Source: Palsa-504 sp963739135 (GTDB taxonomy: Bacteria > Actinomycetota > Actinomycetes > Streptosporangiales > Streptosporangiaceae). From it: a stretch of 64,000 nt of DNA. Made by a program: the position numbers and the translations under genes. Where the stretch lies: NCBI GenBank assembly GCA_963739135.1, contig CAVTZG010000013.1, positions 248,001 through 312,000 on the forward strand, read 5' to 3'. The notes under the pieces were generated by a model. The model was given only the letters and a program-made list of their open reading frames with translations, made no database searches and was not told the DNA's origin. Numbering within the stretch: position 1 is the stretch's first letter; every line of letters begins with the position of its first letter. Shown here one piece after another: positions 19,623-28,726 of this stretch.

Positions 19623-21536
19623 GTGGCAGCCCCGACGAAGACTGTCCCGCATCCGGGACGGGCGCTCATCGCGCTCGTTGTGCTCATCTTGATCATGCTG
19701 CTGGGCATTCTGGGCGGGAGCCTGTTCAACCCGTCCCAGTGGCACAAGGAATTCAGGGTCGGCCTCGGGCTCGACCTGTCCAGCGGCACCCAGGTCACCA
19801 TGAAGGCGCAGACGCTTTCCGGCGCTACCCCGCAGCCCGGCGAGCTGACCGAGGCCAGCAACATCATCCTGGCCCGGGTCAACGGCACAGGTAACTCCGG
19901 CGCCACGGTGGTGCCGGAGGGCAACGACCTGCTGGTCGTCTCCGTGCCCGGCAAGAGCTCCCAGCAGACCATCAACCTGGTCAGCACGACCGCCCTGCTC
20001 AGGTTCCGCCAGGTCCTGCTGCTTCAGGCGTACGGCACCACCCCCACCCCCACCCCCACTGCCACGCCCTCGGCCACCGCCTCGCCGAGTGCGACTGCGA
20101 GCACCTCCGCCACGCCGAAGGTCTCGGCCTCGGCCAGCGCGACCAGCACGGCGAAAACCTCGGCCAAGATCATCCCTGACGTCGGCGCCAGCGCCAGCCC
20201 GACGGCCACCGCCAGCCCGACGGCCAGCGGTACCGCCTCGCCCAAGGCGTCCTCGTCCGCCTCGCCCAGCCCGAGCCCCAGCTCCACCTCGTCCTCGAGC
20301 AGCACGGCCTACGGCAACTCGAGCCTGGTGACCCCCAAGGTGCTCGCGCTGTTCAACAAGCTCACCTGCAAGCCAGGCGAGAGCGACACCGTGTGGAAAG
20401 CCCAGGTCGGCTACACGAAATCCGCCGACTACGACGATCCGGACCAGCAGATCGTCTCGTGTGACAGCAGCGGCAACAAGTACGCCCTGGACGTGGCCAA
20501 GGTGCTCGGCGAGGACGTGACCAACGCGACCGCCGCCGTGTCCACGACCAACAACGAGTGGCAGGTCAACCTCACCCTGGACGGCAAGGGCGCGGCGGCG
20601 TTCAGCACGCTGACCTCGAACCAGTTCACCAAGTACGGCGCCGACTACCAGACCAACCCGACCGACGCGGCGTTGGACCAGATCGCCATCGTCCTGGACG
20701 GGAACGTGGTCACCTCGCCGGAGACCAACGGCGCGATCCCCGGCGGCAACGCCGTCATCACCGGCAACTTCACCCAGGCGCAGGCCACCGACCTGCAGAA
20801 CGTGCTGAAGTACGGGCACCTGCCGCTCAGCTTCACGGTCGAGTACGAGTCGTCGGTCTCACCGTCGGTAGGGCATGACCAGCTCGTGGGCGGCCTGATC
20901 GCCGCCGCGATCGGGCTCGCGCTGGTCGTCCTGTACTCCTTCATCTACTACCGCGGCCTCGGCCTGGTGTCGGTGTCCAGCCTGATCATCGCCGGCACGA
21001 TCGCCTACCTGGCCGTGGTCCTGCTGACCAAGTACCAGAACTTCGCGCTCGAGCTGTCCGGCATCGCCGGCCTGATCGTGGCCATCGGCATCACCGCCGA
21101 CTCGTTCGTGGTGTACTTCGAGCGATTGCGCGACGAGGTACGCGAGGGTAAACAGCTGCGCCCGGCCGTGGAGGCGGGCTGGAAACGGGCCCGGCGCACC
21201 ATCCTGGTCTCCGACACGGTGTCGTTCCTGGCCGCCGTGCTGCTGTACTACTTCGCCATCGGCGAGGTCAAGGGCTTCGCCTACACCCTCGGCCTGACCG
21301 TGCTCATCGACGTTATCGTGGTGTTCCTGTTCACCAAGCCCATGGTGACGCTGCTCGCCCGGACCAGGTTCTTCGGCGACGGTCATCCGCTTTCCGGCCT
21401 TGACCCGGCCCGGCTCGGCGCCCGCGCCCCATGGCGGTCCTCGGTCCGGCGCACCCCGGCCAGGCGCAAGCCCGATGCGGTAACGCGAACCACTGGGTCC
21501 CGCACCACTGGGTCCAGCACCACCGGGGAGGCGTGA
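19623..21536 (+). CDS. secD: Protein translocase subunit SecD
   Basis: 637 residues. It has one N-terminal membrane helix (ALVVLILIMLLGILGGSLF in outline), a large extracytoplasmic P1 domain, and five C-terminal helices starting near residue 420 with the RND-type core (DSFVVYFERLRDEVREGK). With SecF it uses proton motive force to help export. An unusual feature is a Ser/Thr/Pro/Ala low-complexity insert of about 95 residues in the P1 domain (residues about 140-235, 20040-20310). Such inserts occur in other actinobacterial SecD proteins but vary in length. The GTG start at 19623 has GGAG just upstream. Its stop overlaps secF (TGATG). Confidence 0.95.
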   Translation: MAAPTKTVPHPGRALIALVVLILIMLLGILGGSLFNPSQWHKEFRVGLGLDLSSGTQVTMKAQTLSGATPQPGELTEASNIILARVNGTGNSGATVVPEGNDLLVVSVPGKSSQQTINLVSTTALLRFRQVLLLQAYGTTPTPTPTATPSATASPSATASTSATPKVSASASATSTAKTSAKIIPDVGASASPTATASPTASGTASPKASSSASPSPSPSSTSSSSSTAYGNSSLVTPKVLALFNKLTCKPGESDTVWKAQVGYTKSADYDDPDQQIVSCDSSGNKYALDVAKVLGEDVTNATAAVSTTNNEWQVNLTLDGKGAAAFSTLTSNQFTKYGADYQTNPTDAALDQIAIVLDGNVVTSPETNGAIPGGNAVITGNFTQAQATDLQNVLKYGHLPLSFTVEYESSVSPSVGHDQLVGGLIAAAIGLALVVLYSFIYYRGLGLVSVSSLIIAGTIAYLAVVLLTKYQNFALELSGIAGLIVAIGITADSFVVYFERLRDEVREGKQLRPAVEAGWKRARRTILVSDTVSFLAAVLLYYFAIGEVKGFAYTLGLTVLIDVIVVFLFTKPMVTLLARTRFFGDGHPLSGLDPARLGARAPWRSSVRRTPARRKPDAVTRTTGSRTTGSSTTGEA

Positions 21537-22774
21537 TGTCGCGACTGGGACAGATCCCCGGCAGGCTCTACCGTGGCGAAGTATCGATCAACTTCGTCGG
21601 CCGGCAGCGGCTGTGGTACGCGATTTCCGGGGCCATCCTGGTCATCAGCATCGCGGCCCTGCTCGTCCGCGGCCTGGACTTCAGCGTCGAGTTCAAGGGC
21701 GGCGCGGTCTTCCAGTTCTCCGCGCCGACAGCGAGCGTCAGCCAGGTGCAGGACGCGGTCGAGAGCGGCGGAGTCAGCGGCGCCGTGGTGCAGAAACTCA
21801 ACGGCGGGCAAAAGGGCTGGGAGGTGCAGACCAAGGCCCTGACTGGCAGCGAGACCACCACGCTCGAGGGCTCGATTACCAGCAAGCTCGGCGTCAACCC
21901 GAACGACATCACCACCACCACCGTGGGCGCCAGCTGGGGCAGCCAGATCTCCACCAAGGCACTGCAGGCGCTGATCGCGTTCCTGATCGTGATCGTGATC
22001 TACCTGTCCATAGCCTTCGAATGGAAGATGGCGGTCGCGGCGTTCGTCGCCCTGATACACGACATCGTGATCACCACCGGGGTGTACGCGCTGGCCGGGT
22101 TCCAGGTCAGCCCGGCGACCGTCATCGGGCTGCTGACCATCCTCGGCTACTCGCTGTATGACACCGTGGTGGTTTTCGACAAGGTCCGGGAGAACACGGC
22201 CGGCCTGCTCGGCGGAGCCCGGAGCACCTACAGCCAGGCGGCCAACCTGGCCCTGAACCAGACCCTGGTCCGGTCCATCAACACGTCCCTGATCGCCCTG
22301 CTGCCGGTCACCGCGATCCTGGTCGTGGCGACCGCCATGCTCGGCTCGAACAACGAGCTGGAGCAGCTGGCCCTGGTCCTGTTCATCGGCATGCTCTCCG
22401 GCACCTACTCCTCGATCTTCATCGCGACCCCGGTCCTGGCTGACCTCAAGGAACGCGAGCCGCAGTACCAGGCGCTGGCCAGGCGGGTGAGCGTCCGCGC
22501 GGCCGGCGGCCGGGCCGCCAAGCGCTCCGCTGCCAGGGCTCCGGCCGGCGCTCCCGCTGGCGCCGTCACGCCCCCGGCGCCCGAGGACGAGACGGACGAC
22601 GCCGGATACGAGGACGACGCCGCGCCGGCCGCGGACGAGCTGACCACCACCGCGTCGCGGGTCACGGGGGCCAGGACCACGCCGGGCGCGGCGCGGCCGG
22701 GCCCGCGGCAGCAGCCGCGCCGGAGTTCGGGCTCGGCCCGGCACCGCCCGGCAGGCAAGAAGAAGCGGCGCTGA
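21536..22774 (+). CDS. secF: Protein translocase subunit SecF
   Basis: 412 residues with six membrane helices. The marks are GLDFSVEFKGGAVFQF after helix 1 and the motif SLYDTVVVFDKVREN in the C-terminal membrane domain. It forms the SecDF channel with SecD and YajC. The ATG at 21536 shares a base with the secD stop, and GGGGAGG lies 5-6 bases upstream. After the last helix there is a disordered Ala/Pro/Arg/acidic tail of about 95 residues ending in a basic run, longer than in E. coli SecF. Confidence 0.95.
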   Translation: MSRLGQIPGRLYRGEVSINFVGRQRLWYAISGAILVISIAALLVRGLDFSVEFKGGAVFQFSAPTASVSQVQDAVESGGVSGAVVQKLNGGQKGWEVQTKALTGSETTTLEGSITSKLGVNPNDITTTTVGASWGSQISTKALQALIAFLIVIVIYLSIAFEWKMAVAAFVALIHDIVITTGVYALAGFQVSPATVIGLLTILGYSLYDTVVVFDKVRENTAGLLGGARSTYSQAANLALNQTLVRSINTSLIALLPVTAILVVATAMLGSNNELEQLALVLFIGMLSGTYSSIFIATPVLADLKEREPQYQALARRVSVRAAGGRAAKRSAARAPAGAPAGAVTPPAPEDETDDAGYEDDAAPAADELTTTASRVTGARTTPGAARPGPRQQPRRSSGSARHRPAGKKKRR

Positions 22775-22777
22775 GCG

Positions 22778-23368
22778 ATGCCCGACCAGGCTGAGGCGCC
22801 CGCCAGCCAGCACGCGCCGGGCCCGGATCAGCATGCCTCCCGGCTGTCCGCCGCGATGAGCGCCCTGGTCGCCAGCCGGGTCCGGGACGTGCCCGACTAT
22901 CCGCAGCCCGGTGTGGTGTTCAAGGACATCACTCCGCTGCTGGCCGATGCGCAGGCGTTCGGCGCCGTGGTAGAGGCCCTGGCCGCCACGTACGGCCCGG
23001 TGGACAAGGTAGCTGGCATCGAGGCCCGCGGCTTCATCCTGGCCGCCCCGGTGGCCTGCTGCCTAGGCGCCGGGTTCGTGCCGATCAGGAAGAAGGGCAA
23101 GCTCCCCGGCGCCACCCTGGCCCAGGATTACGAACTCGAATACGGCACCGCCACCATCGAGGTGCTGACCGACGCCTTCGCCCCCGCCGAGCGCGTCCTG
23201 ATCATCGACGACGTCCTGGCCACCGGCGGCACCGCCCGTGCCACCGCCGACCTGGTGCAACGCGCCGGCGCCGAGCTAGCAGGCATCGCCGTGCTCCTCG
23301 AACTCTCCTTCCTCAACGGCCGCGCCAAGCTCCCCGACCTCCCCATCACCGCCCTCCTCACCGTCTAG
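22778..23368 (+). CDS. apt: Adenine phosphoribosyltransferase
   Basis: 196 residues, including a nonconserved leader of about 25. It salvages adenine to AMP with PRPP. The PRPP loop is VLIIDDVLATGGTA, the purine-binding region PQPGVVFKDITPLL is present, and EARGFILAAPVA matches the family. It begins 3 bases after secF, so it is likely read from the same mRNA. The apt-relA order is conserved in actinobacteria, with relA 246 bases downstream. Confidence 0.96.
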   Translation: MPDQAEAPASQHAPGPDQHASRLSAAMSALVASRVRDVPDYPQPGVVFKDITPLLADAQAFGAVVEALAATYGPVDKVAGIEARGFILAAPVACCLGAGFVPIRKKGKLPGATLAQDYELEYGTATIEVLTDAFAPAERVLIIDDVLATGGTARATADLVQRAGAELAGIAVLLELSFLNGRAKLPDLPITALLTV

Positions 23369-23386
23369 CCAGCCCGCGCAACGTAA

Positions 23387-23433
23387 TGAAACCCGGGTTT
23401 CAGCACTACAGAGGGTAGTGAAACCGGGTTTCA
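23387..23433. repeat. Paired-palindrome intergenic element, copy B
   Basis: TGAAACCCGGGTTTCA (23387-23402, perfect 16-bp palindrome) and TGAAACCGGGTTTCA (23419-23433), starts 32 bases apart, with an inner dyad CACTAC/GTAGTG (23404-23409 with 23415-23420). The whole is close to one large inverted repeat. It lies between apt and relA. Confidence 0.8.
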
Positions 23434-23614
23434 TGACCCTCTGGCCCGCTACATCCGCCTCTCAGGCATCCCTGGCCCCACGAACCAGCATCTCCTGACC
23501 GGCCGTGATGGCCGCCCGTGGCGTCCCTGAAATTGCAGCGGGAATCGCGCGCATGCCATCTGGTGTTCTACCCATCCAAGTACAATGGTGGCTTGGCACA
23601 TGCGAGGAGCGCGA

Positions 23615-26197
23615 GTGGCCGGTGACGTCATCACGACCGGCACGAGAGCTGCTGATACTGCCCGGGTGGACGCGCCGCGGGGGACCGATCCCGTAGCTGA
23701 TGCGGAACAGACCGAGGCAACGGCGGCAGGCGTGCCAGGTCGGCGCACGGCCGAGGACGCCCCGCCGGACCCGGCCAGCGATCCGGATCCGGCCAGCGAT
23801 CCAACCGAACCCGCAGGCCCGGAGGCAGCCGGTTCGGACAAGCCCGGTCCCAGCCGGACAGGAAGCGGCCAGCCTCGGCCTGGACGGGCCCGGGCGGCGG
23901 TCGCGGCGGTGCAGGGCCAGGCCGCCGACGTCGCGGCTTCGGGCGTCGGGGTCCGGCGCCGGCTCGCGCGGCTGGGGGCGCAGCGCTCCGGGACCGTCAA
24001 CCCGGTCCTCGACCCGCTGATCAAGACCGTACGGTCGACCCATCCGAAGGCCGATACCCGGCTGATCGAGCGGGCTTACGAAACGGCCGCCTACTGGCAC
24101 CGGGACCAGAAACGGCTGAGCGGCGACCCATATATCACCCACCCGCTGGCGGTGGCGACCATTCTCGCCGAGCTCGGCATGAACACCGAGACCATCTGCG
24201 CGGCGCTGCTGCACGACACGGTGGAAGACACCCCGTATTCGCTTACCGAGCTGCGCGGCGAGTTCGGCGAGGACATCGCCGCGCTGGTGGACGGCGTCAC
24301 CAAGCTGGACAAGGTCAAGTACGGCGAGTCGGCCGAGGCCGAGACCGTCCGCAAGATGGTGGTCGCGATGTCGCGCGACATCCGCGTGCTGGTCATCAAG
24401 CTCGCGGACCGGCTGCACAACATGCGCACGCTGCGCTACCTGAAGCGGGAGAAGCAGGAGCGCAAGTCGCGGGAGGTCCTGGAGATCTACGCCCCGCTCG
24501 CGCACCGGCTGGGCATGAACACGGTCAAGTGGGAGCTGGAGGACCTGGCCTTCCAGACGCTGTACTCGAAGCGCTTCGACGAGATCGCCCGGCTGGTCTC
24601 CGGCCGGTCGCCCCGGCGCGATGTGTTCTTGCAGGAAGTGATCCAGGACCTGACCGGCGACCTGCGCGAAGCGAAGATCAACGCGCGGGTGACCGGCCGG
24701 CCGAAGCACTACTACTCGATCTACCAGAAGATGATCGCCAGGAACGTCGGCTTCGACGACATCTACGACCTGGTGGGCATCCGCGTCCTGGTCGATTCTG
24801 TCCGCGACTGCTACGCGGCGCTCGGCACCATCCACGCGCGATGGAACCCCGTCCCCGGACGGTTCAAGGACTACATCGCGATGCCGAAGTTCAACATGTA
24901 CCAGTCGCTGCACACCACGGTCATCGGCCCGGACGGCAAGCCGGTAGAGCTGCAGATCCGGACCTGGCGCATGCACCAGCGGGCCGAGTACGGGGTCGCG
25001 GCGCACTGGAAATACAAGGAAGAAACGGTGTTCGGCCGGTCCAAGGACGCCAAGGACGCCAAGGACGCCAAGGACGACACCCAGGAAATGGCCTGGCTCC
25101 GCCAGCTGGTCGACTGGCAGCGCGAGACCGAGGACCCGGCCGAGTTCCTCGAGTCGCTCCGCTTCGACCTGGCCGCGGCGGAGGTCTACGTGTTCACCCC
25201 GCGCGGCGACGTGATACCCCTGCCGCAGGGCTCCACCCCGGTGGACTTCGCCTACGCCATCCACACCGAGGTCGGGCACCGGACGATCGGCGCCAGGGTG
25301 AACGGCCGCCTGGTGGCGCTGGAGTCCACCCTGGACAACGGCGACACGGTGGAGATCTTCACCGCCAAGACCGCCGAGGCGGGGCCGAGCCGGGACTGGC
25401 TGAAGTTCGTGCAGAGCCCCCGCGCGCGGAACAAGATCAGGCAGTGGTTCTCCAAGGAGCGCCGGGAAGCCGCGGTGGAGGCGGGCAAGGACCAGATCGC
25501 CCGGGCCATGCGCAAGCAGGGGCTGCCGCTGCAGCGGCTCGCGGCCGCCGACACGCTGATCACCCTGGCCCGCGACCTGCGCTACCCGGACGTCTCCGGG
25601 CTGTACGCGGCGGTCGGCGAGGGCCGGGTCAGCGCCCAGTCGATCGTCGAGAAGCTGGTCAAGTCGGTCGGCGGCCTGGCGGGCGCGCAGGACGACCTGG
25701 CCGAGACGACCCTGCCGACCAAGGCGCCGCAGCCCCGGGCGCCGTCTGAGTCCGGCGTCCAGGTCACCGGCGCGCCGGACGTGTTGGTCCGGCTGTCCCG
25801 CTGCTGCACCCCGGTGCCGGGGGACCAGATCAGCGGGTTCGTGACCCACGGCCACGGCGTGTCCGTGCACCGGACGGACTGCACGAACCTCGCCCACCTG
25901 TCCGGCACGCAGCGGGACCGGATGGTCGAGGTCCACTGGGCCCCCACCGACGGCGCGGTGTTCCTGGTCGCCATCCAGGTAGAGGCGCTCGACCGGACCC
26001 GGCTGCTGTCCGACGTGGCCAGGGTGCTGTCCGACCAGCACGTCAACATCCTGTCCGCCACGGTCACCACCAGCCGGGACCGGGTGGCGGTGAGCCGCTT
26101 CACGTTCGAGATGGGCGACCCCAAGCACCTCGGCCACGTGCTGCGCGCCGTGCGCGCCATCGACGGCGTATACGACGTCTATCGCGTCACCAGCTAA
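23615..26197 (+). CDS. relA: Bifunctional (p)ppGpp synthetase/hydrolase RelA/SpoT
   Basis: 860 residues. It makes and degrades the stringent-response alarmones. After a disordered leader of about 130 residues come the HD hydrolase domain (THPLAVA and ALLHDTVEDT, metal residues intact), the synthetase domain (YDLVGIRVLVD, VELQIRTWRMHQRAEYG), a TGS domain (VYVFTPRGDVIPLPQGSTPV), a zinc-finger-like block (CCTPVPGDQISGFVTHG) and a C-terminal ACT domain. It is therefore long-form and bifunctional. The GTG at 23615 has GAGGAG 5-6 bases upstream; an in-frame ATG at 23585 lacks one. TACAAT at 23581-23586 may be a -10 box. A 9-bp tandem repeat (25043-25078) adds Lys-Asp-Ala units in a linker before TGS. 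Confidence 0.96.
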   Translation: MAGDVITTGTRAADTARVDAPRGTDPVADAEQTEATAAGVPGRRTAEDAPPDPASDPDPASDPTEPAGPEAAGSDKPGPSRTGSGQPRPGRARAAVAAVQGQAADVAASGVGVRRRLARLGAQRSGTVNPVLDPLIKTVRSTHPKADTRLIERAYETAAYWHRDQKRLSGDPYITHPLAVATILAELGMNTETICAALLHDTVEDTPYSLTELRGEFGEDIAALVDGVTKLDKVKYGESAEAETVRKMVVAMSRDIRVLVIKLADRLHNMRTLRYLKREKQERKSREVLEIYAPLAHRLGMNTVKWELEDLAFQTLYSKRFDEIARLVSGRSPRRDVFLQEVIQDLTGDLREAKINARVTGRPKHYYSIYQKMIARNVGFDDIYDLVGIRVLVDSVRDCYAALGTIHARWNPVPGRFKDYIAMPKFNMYQSLHTTVIGPDGKPVELQIRTWRMHQRAEYGVAAHWKYKEETVFGRSKDAKDAKDAKDDTQEMAWLRQLVDWQRETEDPAEFLESLRFDLAAAEVYVFTPRGDVIPLPQGSTPVDFAYAIHTEVGHRTIGARVNGRLVALESTLDNGDTVEIFTAKTAEAGPSRDWLKFVQSPRARNKIRQWFSKERREAAVEAGKDQIARAMRKQGLPLQRLAAADTLITLARDLRYPDVSGLYAAVGEGRVSAQSIVEKLVKSVGGLAGAQDDLAETTLPTKAPQPRAPSESGVQVTGAPDVLVRLSRCCTPVPGDQISGFVTHGHGVSVHRTDCTNLAHLSGTQRDRMVEVHWAPTDGAVFLVAIQVEALDRTRLLSDVARVLSDQHVNILSATVTTSRDRVAVSRFTFEMGDPKHLGHVLRAVRAIDGVYDVYRVTS

Positions 26198-26249
26198 TCG
26201 CGCCGCCCGCGGGGGCCGATCGCGCCGCCCGCGGGGGCCGACGGCCCCC
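26198..26249 (+). terminator. GC-rich tandem repeat and hairpin after relA
   Basis: Directly after the relA stop a 22-bp unit is repeated exactly twice (26198-26219, 26220-26241). The second copy leads into a 7-bp stem GGGGGCC/GGCCCCC with loop GAC (26233-26249). There is no T-run, so termination is plausible but unproven. Confidence 0.5.
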
Positions 26250-26255
26250 CGGCGG

Positions 26256-26318
26256 CGTGATACTACGGTCAGCACCCCAGCGGGCATGCGGGGGGTTCGG
26301 GGGGTCGCCCCCCCGCCA
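26256..26318. repeat. G6/GATACTACGG element, copy 2
   Basis: Contains GATACTACGG, then AGCGGG, then GGGGGGTTC followed by the hairpin GGGGGG-TCG-CCCCCC (26299-26313). Order and sequence match the minus strand of 8036-7958. Like copy 1, it lies between the 3' ends of two convergent genes. Confidence 0.75.
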
Positions 26319-26336
26319 GCTAGCTGCGCTAGCTGG
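26316..26336 (-). terminator. Hairpin overlapping the stop codon of the DUF349 gene
   Basis: CCAGCTAGC-TGC-GCTAGCTGG is a perfect 9-bp inverted repeat that includes the TAG stop (26329-26331) of the minus-strand DUF349 gene. It is likely part of its transcription end. Confidence 0.5.
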
Positions 26337-27567
26337 AAAATTCCGCCAGGGTGTGCTCGGCTTCCTCCAGCCAGGCGCGGCGGGCGGTCAGGGCCTCCTC
26401 GGCGTTGCGCACGGCCCGGTCATCATCCCGGGCCCGCGCGCTGGCCAGCTGCTCTTCCAGCTGGGCAATGGTGGTGCGTAGCTGGGCCACGGTGCCCTCG
26501 GCCCGGGCCAGTGCCTCGGGGTTGGACCGGCGCCACTGGGCCTCCTCGGCCTTGCGCACCGCCTCCTCGACCCGCCGCAGGCCCGACTCCAGGTGCTCGC
26601 GTGAGTCACGCGGCACAGCGCCGATCTGCTCCCAGCGCTCGGCGATGCCGCGCAGCGCCGACCGGGCCGCGCGGAAATCCGTCACCGGCAGCAGGGCCTG
26701 AGCCTGCTCGAGCAGCTGCTGCTTGGCCTCGGCATGCTCGCGCAGCGCGGCGTCCTTGGCCGAGAACACCTCGGCCCGGGCGGCGAAGAACTTGTCCTGA
26801 GCGGTCCGGAACCGCTTCCACAGCTCGGCCTCGGCCTCCCGGTCCGCCCGCCCGGCCGCCTTCCACCTGCGCATCAGCTCGCGGTACGCGCTGGTGGTCG
26901 GGCCCCAGTCGGTGGAGCCCGACAGCTCCTCGGCCTCGGCGCACAGCGTCTCCTTGCGGGCCTTGACATCCTCCCGCTCGGCCTCCAGCGTGGCGAAGTA
27001 CGCCTTGCGCCGCTTGGTGAAGGCATTCCTGGCTGCGGACAGCCGCTTCCACAGCACGGCCTCGGCCGCCCGGTCGGCGTGCGGCGCCGCCTTCCACTCC
27101 TCCAGCAGCTCGCGCATCCGCTCGCCGCTGCTCTTCCAGTGCGTGGCCTCGGCGGCGATCTGCTCCGCCTCGGCCACGATCCGCTCCTTGACCTGCTTGG
27201 CCTGAACCCGGGCCTGCTCCCGGGCCGCCTTGGCCTCCTCGCGGCGGTGGCCGACGTCCTCGGTCAGCCGCTCCAGCCGGGCCCGCAGCCCGTCCAGGTC
27301 GCCGAGCGCGTTGGCTTCGCTGATGCTGATGATCAGCCGCTGCACGGTGGCCGCGGCCTGCGCGGGCGCCAGGTCGGTGGAGCTGATCCGCTGCTCGAGC
27401 AGTACCACCTCGGTCTCGAGGGCCTCGTACTTGCGCTGGTAGAAGGCCAGCGCCTCCTCCGGGCTGCCCGCCTGCCATGAGCCGATCACCCGCTCGCCGT
27501 CGGCGGTACGGACGTAAACCGTCCCGTCGGGGTCTACCCGGCCCCACGGATGATAGGCGGTCGTCAC
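26329..27567 (-). CDS. DUF349 coiled-coil protein
   Basis: 412 residues, almost all helical and charged. A short N-terminal beta region (RVDPDGTVYVRTADGERVIG) precedes coiled coil, then at least three DUF349 repeats with the W-K/R pattern (LLEEWKAAPHADRAAEAVLW, LMRRWKAAGRADREAEAELW, IAERWEQIGAVPRDS). The family is common next to relA in actinobacteria and its function is not established. It starts at the GTG at 27567 with AGGAGG 6 bases upstream, and converges on relA. Confidence 0.85.
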   Translation of the reverse strand: MTTAYHPWGRVDPDGTVYVRTADGERVIGSWQAGSPEEALAFYQRKYEALETEVVLLEQRISSTDLAPAQAAATVQRLIISISEANALGDLDGLRARLERLTEDVGHRREEAKAAREQARVQAKQVKERIVAEAEQIAAEATHWKSSGERMRELLEEWKAAPHADRAAEAVLWKRLSAARNAFTKRRKAYFATLEAEREDVKARKETLCAEAEELSGSTDWGPTTSAYRELMRRWKAAGRADREAEAELWKRFRTAQDKFFAARAEVFSAKDAALREHAEAKQQLLEQAQALLPVTDFRAARSALRGIAERWEQIGAVPRDSREHLESGLRRVEEAVRKAEEAQWRRSNPEALARAEGTVAQLRTTIAQLEEQLASARARDDDRAVRNAEEALTARRAWLEEAEHTLAEFSS

Positions 27568-27596
27568 GGCGAACCTCCTGCTTGTCGTGCTTCGTG

Positions 27597-28466
27597 TCAG
27601 GCTTTCTTGATCGTCACACTGTGAATGATGACCTTCTCCTTCGGGGCACCGCCCTCAGACTGACCCGACACGATGTACTGGCACGAGTAACCGGCCTTCG
27701 CCACATTCTGGACGATATTCAGCCCGGAAGAAACCGTGGCGAACGGTGTATAGGAGGGCGTTAGCTCCGCAGTGTCCTTGTACACGATGAAGAACTGGCT
27801 GCCGTTGCTGGTGGCGGTGCCTTCATTGGCCATCGCGACCGTGCCGGCCCCGTATTTGGCGCCGGTGAGATTTTCGCTGGCGAAATCGTAGCCCGGCGTT
27901 CCGGTGCCTATCTTGCCGGTCGTGCTGCAGGTGAGCTTGGTGCCGGCGGTCGCGTACGGGTCGCCGCACTGCAGCACGTAGATGGCGCTCGTCACCAGCC
28001 GGTGGCACTGGGTGTTGTTGAAATACCCCGCCTCGGCCAGGTGGATGAAGGAGTTGACCGTGCAGGTCGCCTTGCTGTTGAGCAGGGAGAAGGTGATCGG
28101 TCCCTGGTTGGTGTTGAGCGTCGCCGTATAGCTGGCGGTGTAATCCGGCGTGGCGGGCGGGAAGCTCACCTTCTTCGCCACCGGCGTGGTGGCGGTGTAG
28201 CTGCAGTGGTGAGCTGGCTCGGCCACGGTGGATGCCGAGGCTGACGGCGTGGCCTTGGGCGACTTGCTGGACGCAGCCGCTGGCTTACCGCTGCCGCCAG
28301 GCAGGAACACCACCAGCAGGCCGGCGATGAGGCCGGCCGCGAGCACCGCGCTGAGCCCGGTGAGCCAGCGCTTGCGCAGCCGGCGCTGTCTTTGCCAGCG
28401 CTGCTCCTGCTGACGGCGGTACTTTTCCCTGGCTTGCCTGCGCTGGCGTTCGTTCTTACCCGCCAC
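27597..28466 (-). CDS. Membrane-anchored cyclophilin-type peptidyl-prolyl isomerase
   Basis: 289 residues. A strongly basic Arg/Gln N-terminus (KNERQRRQAREKYRR) is followed by one membrane helix (LSAVLAAGLIAGLLVVFLPG), a Ser/Ala/Pro linker, and an extracytoplasmic cyclophilin domain. In the domain the catalytic arginine region reads CHRLVTSAIYVLQCGDP, where the usual FHR is CHR, and NGSQFFIVY is kept. Four extra cysteines (CSYTA, CTVNS, LTCST, YSCQY) could form disulfides outside the cell. The start is the GTG at 28466 with GAGGAGG 9 bases upstream; the longer frame to 28604 has no such site. Equivalent to Rv2582-type ppiB by gene order. Confidence 0.88.
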   Translation of the reverse strand: MAGKNERQRRQAREKYRRQQEQRWQRQRRLRKRWLTGLSAVLAAGLIAGLLVVFLPGGSGKPAAASSKSPKATPSASASTVAEPAHHCSYTATTPVAKKVSFPPATPDYTASYTATLNTNQGPITFSLLNSKATCTVNSFIHLAEAGYFNNTQCHRLVTSAIYVLQCGDPYATAGTKLTCSTTGKIGTGTPGYDFASENLTGAKYGAGTVAMANEGTATSNGSQFFIVYKDTAELTPSYTPFATVSSGLNIVQNVAKAGYSCQYIVSGQSEGGAPKEKVIIHSVTIKKA

Positions 28467-28726
28467 CGGTCGTGTCCTCCTCGGCCTGCCCGCTGCTTCG
28501 CTATGCTGGATATCCACGGGCGGCAGGCCAACGTACCCGTGTACCCCCGGTCTCGGATCATCGGGCGGTGCCGGTTCCGTGGGTGACCCCTCGGAATCCC
28601 GCATAACTCGCGATCGTTCGCGAATCGTACCTTCCGGATGCCGGGACTGGTACCTTTCGTTATCGGTTCGCCGCCATGCGGCCCCCCTCGGTAGCCTGAG
28701 ACACCGTACCGTGAGAAAGGACGGTT

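Noticed and set aside
23462..26287. 941-codon open frame antisense to relA
   Set aside because: Its long open length is a by-product of GC-rich codon bias; the translation is His/Gly/Val/Arg-rich without domains, and relA on the other strand is certain.
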